Shown piece after piece: positions 1 to 7,166 of a stretch of DNA of 64,000 nucleotides (position 1 is its first letter; each line of letters opens with the position of its first letter). Under the pieces are notes generated by a model. The model was given only the letters and a program-made list of their open reading frames with translations, did not search any database and was not told the DNA's origin. Origin of the DNA: Acetobacteraceae bacterium (GTDB lineage Bacteria; Pseudomonadota; Alphaproteobacteria; Acetobacterales; Acetobacteraceae); contig DAIDJM010000021.1 of assembly GCA_027451405.1 (NCBI GenBank), positions 1-64,000 of the forward strand, read 5' to 3'. A program made the translations under genes and the position numbers.

Positions 1-1
1 G

Positions 2-346
2 AAGCTCTCCGCGCTCTCGCTGCTGTCGGGCGGGGAGCAGGCGCTGACCGCGTTGTCGCTGATCTTCGCCGTGTTCCGCTGCAACCCTGCGCCGGTCTCG
101 GTGCTGGACGAGGTCGATGCGCCGCTGGACGATGCGAACGTGGACCGGTTCTGCACCTTGCTGGAAGACATGGTGCGGGAGACCGGGACGCGGTTCCTGG
201 TGGTCACGCACCACCCGCTGACGATGGCGCGGATGGACCGGCTGTATGGCGTGACCATGCAGGAACGCGGAATCTCGCGGCTGCTGTCGGTCGATCTCGG
301 CGCGGCGGTGGAGATGGTGGAGCCGGCGCGGTTGGCGGCGGAGTAG
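2..346 (+). CDS. smc: Chromosome segregation SMC ATPase, C-terminal fragment
   Basis: Only the last 114 codons lie in the window; the reading frame is open to the left edge. The fragment holds the C-terminal half of the SMC ATPase head: the ABC signature LSGGEQ about nine residues in, the Walker B and D-loop stretch [11 protein letters not shown], and the switch His in VVTHHP. SMC condenses and aligns sister chromosomes with ScpA/ScpB and is loaded by ParB at parS in many bacteria; parAB and parS lie about 12 kb downstream. It runs convergent to the CDF transporter, with a short hairpin between them. Family assignment is secure; nothing can be said about the missing coiled coil and hinge. Confidence 0.95.
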   Translation, partial: KLSALSLLSGGEQALTALSLIFAVFRCNPAPVSVLDEVDAPLDDANVDRFCTLLEDMVRETGTRFLVVTHHPLTMARMDRLYGVTMQERGISRLLSVDLGAAVEMVEPARLAAE

Positions 347-356
347 CGGCGGACCG

Positions 357-376
357 GGCCGGCTTCCTCGCCGGCC
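357..376. terminator. Hairpin between convergent smc and CDF genes
   Basis: GGCCGGC and GCCGGCC form a perfect 7-bp stem around the loop TTCCTC, eleven bases after the smc stop and before the convergent CDF stop. There is no T tract, so intrinsic termination is only plausible. Confidence 0.4.
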
Positions 377-397
377 GCCGGGGACGCGCCCGCGCGG

Positions 398-1660
398 TCA
401 GTGCGCGCGGCGCAGTTCGATGGTGACGTGCGACAAGGTCGGGAACCCGGCCAGGCGGCGGTGATAGTCGTCCGCCTCGTGCGGCGCGCTGGTCGTGATC
501 GCGACGATGGCGCCGAGATGGCCGGGGCCGAGCCGCCAGAGATGCAGGTCGGAGACCCGATCCCCCTCCGCCTCCAGCGTCGCGCGGATGCGGCCCTCCA
601 GTTCGCGGTCCGGCGTCATGTCGAGCAGTACCCCGCCGGTGTCGCGCGTCAGGCCATAGGCCCAGCTCGCGATCACGGCGGCGCCCACCAGCCCGACCAG
701 CGGGTCCATCCACATCCAGCCGAAGGCGCGCGCGGAAACCAGGCCAAGGATCACCAGGACAGACACCGCCGCGTCCGCCATCACGTGCACCACCGCCGCG
801 CGCATGTTGTTGTCGCGGTGTGCGGCGACGTGGGCGGAGGCCGCTGCGTGCTCGGCGAAAGAAAGCCGCGCGGTATGGACCTCGGCACCGGTGGCCAGCC
901 GCAGCATGGCCGTGAACTCGTGCGGCTCGGGGATGGCCTCACGGCTTTCCAGGCAAGTTCCGCGATCTTGGAACAGGAAGGTCCGGGTGCCGCCGTCCGG
1001 GCGCAGCGTCTCGACCGTGACACTTGCCGCCGCCGGCAGCGCACCATCGGCGCGGATGCGGAACACCGGCGGGACGCCGTCTTCGAAGATTTCGAGCCAG
1101 AGCCGACCGGCCGGAAGAACCACCGGGCGGGGTGCATCCTGATGGGCGTGCGAATGGCCGTGGCCGTGCCCATGCCCGTGCGAATGTCCGTGCGAATGTC
1201 CGGCCGTGCCCGCGCCGAGCAGCCAGGCGCTGGCCAGGTTCACCGCGAGACCGAGCACGGCGATCGGGATCGCCTCGCGGAAATGGATCGGCACCGGATC
1301 GAGGAAACGGCGCGCCGCCTCGATCCCGATCAGCACCGCGATCAGCGCCAGGATGATGGCGGAGGTATAGCCGGCCAGATCGCCGAGCTTGCCGGTGCCG
1401 AAGGCGAAGCGGCGGTCCTCGGCATGGCGGCTCGCATAGCGGTAGGCCCCGGCGGCGAGCAGCAGGGCGCCGGCATGGGTGCTCATATGCAGGCCGTCGG
1501 CGACGAGCGCGATCGAGCCGAAGGCGAGCCCGCCCACGATTTCGAGCGCCATCATGGCGCCGCACAGCGCGATCACGGACCAGGTGCGGCGTTCGGCACG
1601 ATCATGGCCGGCGCCCAGAAACAGGTGATCGTGCGGCGCCGGGGGCGATTGGGCGTCCAT
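398..1660 (-). CDS. CDF-family cobalt/nickel/zinc efflux transporter (DmeF-like) with extra internal domain
   Basis: A 420-residue cation diffusion facilitator exporting divalent metal from cytoplasm to periplasm by proton antiport. The first membrane helices (about 28-120) carry the metal-site motif ALVADGLHMSTHA. A His/Gly-rich cytoplasmic loop follows at 155-173 with nine HG/HS/HA repeats. The second membrane half restarts at about 284 with DNNMRAAVVHVMADA, the usual DmeF sequence, and ends in a ferredoxin-like cytoplasmic domain. Between the His loop and the second half are about 90 extra residues (180-270), predicted beta-rich, making the protein about 100 residues longer than a typical DmeF. 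The ATG at 1660 was chosen because residues upstream in the frame do not look coded. DmeF-like specificity (Co/Ni) is inferred from similarity. Confidence 0.9.
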   Translation of the reverse strand: MDAQSPPAPHDHLFLGAGHDRAERRTWSVIALCGAMMALEIVGGLAFGSIALVADGLHMSTHAGALLLAAGAYRYASRHAEDRRFAFGTGKLGDLAGYTSAIILALIAVLIGIEAARRFLDPVPIHFREAIPIAVLGLAVNLASAWLLGAGTAGHSHGHSHGHGHGHGHSHAHQDAPRPVVLPAGRLWLEIFEDGVPPVFRIRADGALPAAASVTVETLRPDGGTRTFLFQDRGTCLESREAIPEPHEFTAMLRLATGAEVHTARLSFAEHAAASAHVAAHRDNNMRAAVVHVMADAAVSVLVILGLVSARAFGWMWMDPLVGLVGAAVIASWAYGLTRDTGGVLLDMTPDRELEGRIRATLEAEGDRVSDLHLWRLGPGHLGAIVAITTSAPHEADDYHRRLAGFPTLSHVTIELRRAH

Positions 1661-1778
1661 GGCAAGGTCTCGCTGGCAGACGAAGGAGGGCAACCTAGCG
1701 CAGCGGCGAGGGCAGCCCAAGCGGTCGGCGCGGGGCGGGTCGGGGGAACCGGGGCGTCGGGCCGCGCTTGAGACGCCG

Positions 1779-2468
1779 ATGCTGCATGTTCCTGCCTGGC
1801 TGCACGCGCTCTCGATCGCGTCGCTCACCCTCGGCGCCCTCGCCGCGTTGCTGATCGCGGCCGACCTGCTGCGGCACAAGCAGCGGATGGGCATCATGAA
1901 CGTGGTCTGGCCGGTGACGGCGCTGTTCGGCTCGCTCTGGGTCGTGTGGCAATATTTCACGTATGGACGGAATGGACGCGGCAAGCCGCCTTTTCCTGTC
2001 CAGGTCGCGAACGGCGCGCTTCATTGCGGCAGCGGCTGCACGCTCGGCGACATCGTGGCGGAATGGATCGCGTTCGGCTTTCCGGCGATCGCCGTCGCGT
2101 TCGGCTATCATCGCTGGTTCGGCGAGAAGATCTTCGCCGTCTGGCTACTCGATTTCGTGCTCGCGTATCTGTTCGGGATCGTGTTTCAATATTTCACGAT
2201 CGCACCGATGCGCGGCCTGCCGCTCGGGCGCGGGATCGTCGCCGCGATCAAGGCCGACACCGCCTCGCTGACCGCCTGGCAGCTCGGCATGTACGGCTTC
2301 ATGGCGTTCGCGTATTTCTACGTGTTCCGCGACCGGCTGGGCAGCGCGCTGCCGACCGACAGCGTGGAATTCTGGTTCATGATGCAGATCGCCATGATCT
2401 GCGGCTTTATCACCGCCTACCCGGTGAATGGGTGGCTGATCCGCGCCGGCCTGAAGGAGGCCATGTAG
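1779..2468 (+). CDS. DUF4396 multi-spanning membrane protein
   Basis: This 229-residue protein has about six hydrophobic segments and matches the DUF4396 family, whose function is unknown. The conserved stretch ALHCGSGCTLGDIVAEW (about residues 80-96) carries two Cys and one His, and IAPMRGLPLGRGIVAAIKADTASL lies in the middle. The Cys/His motif could bind metal or heme, which is inference only. The ATG at 1779 begins just before the first membrane segment. The gene is divergent from the CDF transporter, 118 bp away, so the two may share a regulatory region; similar proteins are often found near metal exporters. Confidence 0.8.
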   Translation: MLHVPAWLHALSIASLTLGALAALLIAADLLRHKQRMGIMNVVWPVTALFGSLWVVWQYFTYGRNGRGKPPFPVQVANGALHCGSGCTLGDIVAEWIAFGFPAIAVAFGYHRWFGEKIFAVWLLDFVLAYLFGIVFQYFTIAPMRGLPLGRGIVAAIKADTASLTAWQLGMYGFMAFAYFYVFRDRLGSALPTDSVEFWFMMQIAMICGFITAYPVNGWLIRAGLKEAM

Positions 2469-2493
2469 CGGACCACGCCACCCCGTGCCGGGA

Positions 2494-2754
2494 TCAGAAC
2501 GAGATCCAGATGCCGTTGCGCCAGTAGCCGCGGCCCGGATGTTCGCGCCAGACGTAACGCGCGCCGGGACCCCAGCGCCAGCTGTTCGGGTGCACGACGA
2601 TGCCGTAACCGCGCGGATAGGCGTAGGGACGGGGCGCGTGCCAGCAGACGCCCTGGCGATTGCAGACGATGGCCGCCGAGGCGGGCAGCGTGGAGGCGAG
2701 AAGCATGCCGCCGCCGATCAGTGCCAGCGTGGCCGCCGCAACGAGTTTGTTCAT
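2494..2754 (-). CDS. Small exported hypothetical protein
   Basis: An 86-residue protein with a clear Sec signal peptide (MNKLVAAATLALIGGGMLLA, cleavage probably after ASA near residue 28). The mature part is about 58 residues, rich in aromatic residues, Gly and Arg, with two Cys (CNRQGVC) that could form a disulfide and the terminal motif WREHPGRGYWRNGIWI seen in many alphaproteobacterial small exported proteins. A purine-rich Shine-Dalgarno (GGAG) precedes the ATG. Function is unknown; it should be periplasmic. Confidence 0.75.
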   Translation of the reverse strand: MNKLVAAATLALIGGGMLLASTLPASAAIVCNRQGVCWHAPRPYAYPRGYGIVVHPNSWRWGPGARYVWREHPGRGYWRNGIWISF

Positions 2755-2790
2755 TCACGGACTCCTTCCGATTCGCCGCGCTCAACGCGA

Positions 2791-2809
2791 CCGAACCGGA
2801 TCGGTTCGG
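2791..2809. promoter_or_regulatory. Palindrome upstream of small exported gene
   Basis: CCGAACCG-GAT-CGGTTCGG is a perfect 8-bp inverted repeat around a 3-bp centre, 37 bp upstream of the ATG at 2754. It could be an operator. It is also downstream of tRNA-Arg on the same strand, but no T tract follows, which argues against a tRNA terminator. Confidence 0.35.
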
Positions 2810-2884
2810 AGAAGAGCGGGATTGTCAATCCCAGGTGAGGGCGACGATCGGGAGCATGGCGAATGTCGGGTGGGCCACGACCCG

Positions 2885-2958
2885 CGCGCCCGGAAGGACT
2901 CGAACCTCCAACCCCCAGATTCGTAGTCTGGTGCTCTATCCAATTGAGCTACGGGCGC
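2885..2958 (-). tRNA. tRNA-Arg (anticodon ACG)
   Basis: Read on the minus strand, a 7-bp acceptor stem (GCGCCCG/CGGGCGC) encloses a D arm, an anticodon arm CCAGA-CTACGAA-TCTGG with anticodon ACG, and a T arm GGAGG-TTCGAGT-CCTTC. CCA is not encoded. The wobble A is expected to be deaminated to inosine by TadA so that it reads CGU, CGC and CGA. Confidence 0.97.
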
Positions 2959-3092
2959 CCGGAGCGGCGGGCTCTATCCCATGCGGCACCGCGCGGCAAG
3001 CGCCGCGGGCGTCACCCTGGGCCCGGGCGGGGCGGCTGGACAAGGGCGGGGGCGGCGTGTGCGATGGCCTGTCCCGAACCCCAGGAGCCCTC

Positions 3093-4070
3093 ATGCTCTC
3101 TCTCGGCGAGCGCCGCACCGTGCTCTCCGGCGGCGTGCCGGTCGCCTTCGCGGTGGCGGGCGAGGGGCCGCTCGTGATCCTGATGCATGGCTGGCCGGAG
3201 CAGAGCCTGTCGTGGCGCCACCAGGTGCCCGTGCTGGTGCGGGCCGGCTACCGGGTCGCCGTGCCGGACATGCGGGGCTATGGCGCGTCCGGAAAGCCCG
3301 AGGACCCGGCGGCCTACCGGCTCGACACGCTGGCCGACGACATGGCGGCGGTGGCCGGCGCGCTCGGCGCTGGGCGGTGGGTGGCGGTCGGGCATGATTG
3401 GGGCGCGCCCTGCGCCTGGCGCGCGGCGCTGCGCTTTCCCGATGCGGTTGCCGCCGTGTTCGCGATGAGCGTGCCGCACAGCGCGCCGCCGCCGGCGCCG
3501 TTCCTGGAGATCCTCGACCATTATTTTCCCGACCGGTTCTTCTACATGCGCTATTTTCAGGAGATCGGCGTGGCCGAAGCGGAACTCGAGGCGGCCGATC
3601 TCGAGGCGGCGCTGAAGGCCATCTATTGGAGCGCGAGCGGCCCTGGCGTGCGCGCCGGCGGCAACCGCCAGGCGCCGCGCGACGCGAACCTGCTCGAGAG
3701 CTTCGGCGCGGCGCCGCCCGGACCGCTGCCATTCATGACGGATGCGGAACTGGCGCAGTATGCGTCGCTGTTTCGCGCGGGCGGCTGGCGCGGCCCGCTC
3801 AACTGGTATCGCAATTTCGACCGCAACGCCGCCGATGCGCGCGCCTATGGCGACCCGGTGGTGCGGCAGCCCGCCGGATTTCTCGCCGGCGAACATGAGG
3901 TGGTGCTGCACTTTTTCCCGGGCCAGCTCGAGACCCAGCGGGCGCTCTGCGCCGATCTGCGGATGGAGCGGCGGCCGGCCGGCGCCGGCCATTGGATCCA
4001 GCAGGAAGCGCCGGCCGAGACCAATGCGGCGCTTCTCGAATTCCTGCAAAGCGTGAGGGACCTCCTGTGA
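3093..4070 (+). CDS. Alpha/beta hydrolase, epoxide hydrolase-like
   Basis: A 325-residue alpha/beta-hydrolase of the soluble epoxide hydrolase type. The oxyanion-hole motif HGWPEQS lies at about 36-42, followed by VPDMRGYGASGKP. The nucleophile elbow GHDWGA (about 104-109) has Asp rather than Ser, as in epoxide hydrolases and haloalkane dehalogenases. The catalytic His is in GAGHWIQQEAP near the C terminus. The HGxP motif favours epoxide hydrolase over dehalogenase. The ATG at 3093 follows a CCAGGAG Shine-Dalgarno. The stop overlaps the putA start (GTGA), so the two are translationally coupled; the substrate is not evident. Confidence 0.88.
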   Translation: MLSLGERRTVLSGGVPVAFAVAGEGPLVILMHGWPEQSLSWRHQVPVLVRAGYRVAVPDMRGYGASGKPEDPAAYRLDTLADDMAAVAGALGAGRWVAVGHDWGAPCAWRAALRFPDAVAAVFAMSVPHSAPPPAPFLEILDHYFPDRFFYMRYFQEIGVAEAELEAADLEAALKAIYWSASGPGVRAGGNRQAPRDANLLESFGAAPPGPLPFMTDAELAQYASLFRAGGWRGPLNWYRNFDRNAADARAYGDPVVRQPAGFLAGEHEVVLHFFPGQLETQRALCADLRMERRPAGAGHWIQQEAPAETNAALLEFLQSVRDLL

Positions 4071-7000
4071 GCCTGCCGGCCCCGTTCCGTCCGGATTACG
4101 CGCCCGACGATTCGGCGCTGGCGCGCCGCTTCCTCGACCGCGCGGCGCTGGCGCCCGAGCGGGAGGCGCGGATCGACGCCGAGGCGCGGCGGCTGATCGG
4201 CGGCATTCGCGGCCGCGCGGGCGCGATCGGCGGGATCGAGGCGTTGCTCCGCGAATATTCGCTGACGACGCCCGAGGGGCTGGCGCTGATGGTGCTGGCC
4301 GAAGGCTTGTTGCGTGTGCCGGACGATGCGACCGCGGACCGGCTGATCGAGGACAAGCTGGGGCAGGGCGGTTTCGCGAGCAGTGCGCCGCATGCCGACA
4401 ACGTGCTGGTGAATGCCTCGGCCTGGGCGCTCGGACTTTCGGCGCGGCTGATCGGGCCGAACGACACGCCGGAGGGGATCCTGCGCGGCGTGGTGCGGCG
4501 GCTCGGGCTGCCGACCGTGCGAACGGCGCTGCGCCAGGCGATGCGGGTGCTGGGCCGGCATTTCGTGCTGGGCCAGTCGATCGAGGACGCGCTCGAGCGG
4601 GCCGGCAGCCGCGCCGGGCGTCTGTTCCGTTATAGTTTCGACATGCTGGGCGAGGGAGCGCGCACCGCCGCCGACGCCGAGCGCCACCTCGCCAGCTATG
4701 CGGCGGCGATCGAGGCGATCGGAGCCGCCGCCGGCAACCGGCCGCTGCCGGACCGGCCCGGCATCTCGGTGAAGCTCTCGGCGCTGCATCCGCGCTACGA
4801 GGCGGTCTCGCGCGCCCGGGTGATGCGCGAGCTCGTGCCGCGGGTGCAACAGCTGGCCCGGGCGGCGGCGATCCGCGGGCTCAATTTCACGATCGATGCC
4901 GAGGAAGCGGACCGGCTCGAATTGTCGATGGATGTGATCGCCGCGGTCGCCGCCGACCGCATGCTGGCCAACTGGGACGGGTTCGGGCTGGCGATCCAGG
5001 CCTACGGCAAGCGCGCGGGCGAGGCGATCGAATATGTGGCGGAACTCGCGCGCGGCCTCGACCGGCGCTTCATGGTGCGGCTGGTCAAGGGCGCTTATTG
5101 GGACACCGAAATAAAGCGCGCGCAGGAACGCGGGCTGCCCGACTATCCGGTGTTCACGCGCAAGGCGATGACCGATCTCGCCTACATGGATTGCGCCGAG
5201 CGCCTGCTGGCCTTGCGGCCGCGGCTCTATCCGCAGATCGCGACGCACAACGCGCTGACGGTGGCGAGCGTGCTCGAGCGCGCCGGCGGCACCGAAGGCT
5301 ACGAGTTCCAGCGGCTGCACGGCATGGGAGAGACGCTCTATGCGGGGCTGCTGGAAGCCCATCCCGACGCCGGCGTGCGGGTTTATGCGCCGGTGGGGGC
5401 GCATACCGACCTGCTCGCCTATCTGGTGCGCCGGCTGCTCGAGAACGGCGCCAATTCCTCCTTCGTATCGGTCGCCGCCGATCCGGATGTTCCGGTGGAG
5501 CAATTGCTGCGGCGACCGGCGGAGATCATCGGCCGGCCCGACCGCGCGCGCCATTCGCGCCTGCCGCTGCCGCGCGATCTTTACGGGCCGGGGCGGAAAA
5601 ATCCGCTCGGCGTGGAGTTCGGCCATCAGGCCGCGCTCGACGCGCTGCTGGCCGAGATCCGTCAGCCGATCGGCGCGCTGCGCGCCGCGCCGCTGATCGA
5701 TGGGGCGGAGGCTGCGGGCCGCGCGCGTGACGCGGTCTCGCCCGCCGATCCGGCGCGGCCCATCGGCGCGGTGATCGACGCGGACCCGGCGCTGGCAGAC
5801 GAGGCGATGGAGGCGGCCGCGCGGGCGCAGCGCAGCTGGAACCATGTGCCGGCCGCGACCCGGGCCGCCATTCTCGAGGAAGCCGCCGACCGGCTCGAGG
5901 CGGCGCGCGGCCGCTTCATCGCGCTGCTCGCGGCCGAAGGCGGCAAGACGCTGGACGATGCGCTGGCGGAACTGCGCGAGGCGGTGGATTTCCTGCGCTA
6001 TTACGCCGTGCAGGCGCGGCATTTGTTCGGCGAATCCGAGCATTTGCCCGGGCCGACCGGCGAGGAAAACCGGCTGCGCCGGCGCGGGCGCGGCGTCTTC
6101 GTGTGCATCTCGCCCTGGAACTTCCCGCTGGCGATTTTCATGGGTCAGGTGGCGGCGGCGCTGGCGGCGGGCAATGCGGTGGTGGCCAAGCCCGCCGAAC
6201 AGACGCCGATCGTGGCCTATGAAGCCGTGCGGCTGCTGCATGGGGCCGGGGTGCCGGCCGGCGCGCTCCAGCTCGTCACCGGGGATGGCGCGACCGGGGC
6301 ACGGCTCGTGGCCCATGCGCGGACGGCGGGCGTCGCCTTCACCGGCTCGACCGAGGTCGCCTTCGCGATCAACCGGGCTCTCGCGGCGAAGGACGGGCCG
6401 ATCGTGCCGCTGATCGCCGAGACCGGCGGCATCAACGCGATGATCGTGGACGCGACCGCGCTGCCCGAGCAGGTCACCGACGACGTGGTGGCGAGCGCGT
6501 TCCGCAGCGCCGGCCAGCGCTGCTCGGCGCTGCGGCTGCTCGCGGTCCAGGAGGATGTCGCCGACCGCGTGATCACCATGATCGCCGGCGCCGCGGCCGA
6601 ACTCGCGATCGGCGATCCGGCCGACCCGGCGACCCAGATCGGCCCGGTGATCGACGCCGAAAGCCGGGCGCGGCTGGACGCCCATATCGCGGAAATGCGT
6701 GCGCGCGCACGGATGCATTATGCGGGCGCCGCGCCGTCGGGCGGCCATTTCGTCGCTCCACATATCTTCGAGCTCGAGGAACCCGGCCATCTCGCGGCGG
6801 AAGTGTTCGGCCCGGTGCTGCATGTCGTGCGCTACGCCGCGCGCGATCTCGATCGCATGATCGATGCGATCGAGGGGACCGGCTACGGCCTGACGCTCGG
6901 CATCCATACCCGGATAGATGCGTTTGCGGAACATGTGGCGCGCCGGCTCTCGACGGGCAATATCTACGTCAATCGCAACATGATCGGCGCGGTGGTTGGC

Positions 7001-7150
7001 GTGCAGCCGTTCGGCGGCTCCGGCCTGTCGGGCACGGGCCCGAAGGCGGGAGGGCCCGATTATCTGCGCCGCTTCGGGCTCGAGCAGACGATTTCGGTGA
7101 ATACCGCGGCGGCCGGAGGCAATGCGGCGTTGCTTGCGGTGGAAGAGTGA
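4067..7150 (+). CDS. putA: Bifunctional proline dehydrogenase / L-glutamate gamma-semialdehyde dehydrogenase
   Basis: PutA oxidises proline to glutamate in two steps: an FAD-dependent proline dehydrogenase barrel (about residues 130-430) and an NAD-dependent aldehyde dehydrogenase (about 500-1000). At 1027 residues it is the short form, lacking the N-terminal ribbon-helix-helix DNA-binding domain of E. coli PutA (1320 residues), so it cannot repress its own gene that way. FTIDAEEADRLELS and RLVKGAYWDTEI belong to the PRODH barrel. In the ALDH half, IAETGG (Glu about 785) and SAGQRCSAL (Cys about 819) hold the catalytic residues. The start is GTG 4067, inside the stop of the upstream hydrolase with GAGGGA before it. 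The protein should associate peripherally with the inner membrane and reduce quinone. Confidence 0.97.
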   Translation: MSLPAPFRPDYAPDDSALARRFLDRAALAPEREARIDAEARRLIGGIRGRAGAIGGIEALLREYSLTTPEGLALMVLAEGLLRVPDDATADRLIEDKLGQGGFASSAPHADNVLVNASAWALGLSARLIGPNDTPEGILRGVVRRLGLPTVRTALRQAMRVLGRHFVLGQSIEDALERAGSRAGRLFRYSFDMLGEGARTAADAERHLASYAAAIEAIGAAAGNRPLPDRPGISVKLSALHPRYEAVSRARVMRELVPRVQQLARAAAIRGLNFTIDAEEADRLELSMDVIAAVAADRMLANWDGFGLAIQAYGKRAGEAIEYVAELARGLDRRFMVRLVKGAYWDTEIKRAQERGLPDYPVFTRKAMTDLAYMDCAERLLALRPRLYPQIATHNALTVASVLERAGGTEGYEFQRLHGMGETLYAGLLEAHPDAGVRVYAPVGAHTDLLAYLVRRLLENGANSSFVSVAADPDVPVEQLLRRPAEIIGRPDRARHSRLPLPRDLYGPGRKNPLGVEFGHQAALDALLAEIRQPIGALRAAPLIDGAEAAGRARDAVSPADPARPIGAVIDADPALADEAMEAAARAQRSWNHVPAATRAAILEEAADRLEAARGRFIALLAAEGGKTLDDALAELREAVDFLRYYAVQARHLFGESEHLPGPTGEENRLRRRGRGVFVCISPWNFPLAIFMGQVAAALAAGNAVVAKPAEQTPIVAYEAVRLLHGAGVPAGALQLVTGDGATGARLVAHARTAGVAFTGSTEVAFAINRALAAKDGPIVPLIAETGGINAMIVDATALPEQVTDDVVASAFRSAGQRCSALRLLAVQEDVADRVITMIAGAAAELAIGDPADPATQIGPVIDAESRARLDAHIAEMRARARMHYAGAAPSGGHFVAPHIFELEEPGHLAAEVFGPVLHVVRYAARDLDRMIDAIEGTGYGLTLGIHTRIDAFAEHVARRLSTGNIYVNRNMIGAVVGVQPFGGSGLSGTGPKAGGPDYLRRFGLEQTISVNTAAAGGNAALLAVEE

Positions 7151-7166
7151 GCGGTCGGGGTTTCCG

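Noticed and set aside
3845-6934. A 1029-codon open frame on the minus strand opposite putA
   Set aside because: It is a product of high GC content; the plus-strand frame codes a full PutA with catalytic motifs, while the minus translation is Arg/His/Gly-rich without any domain.
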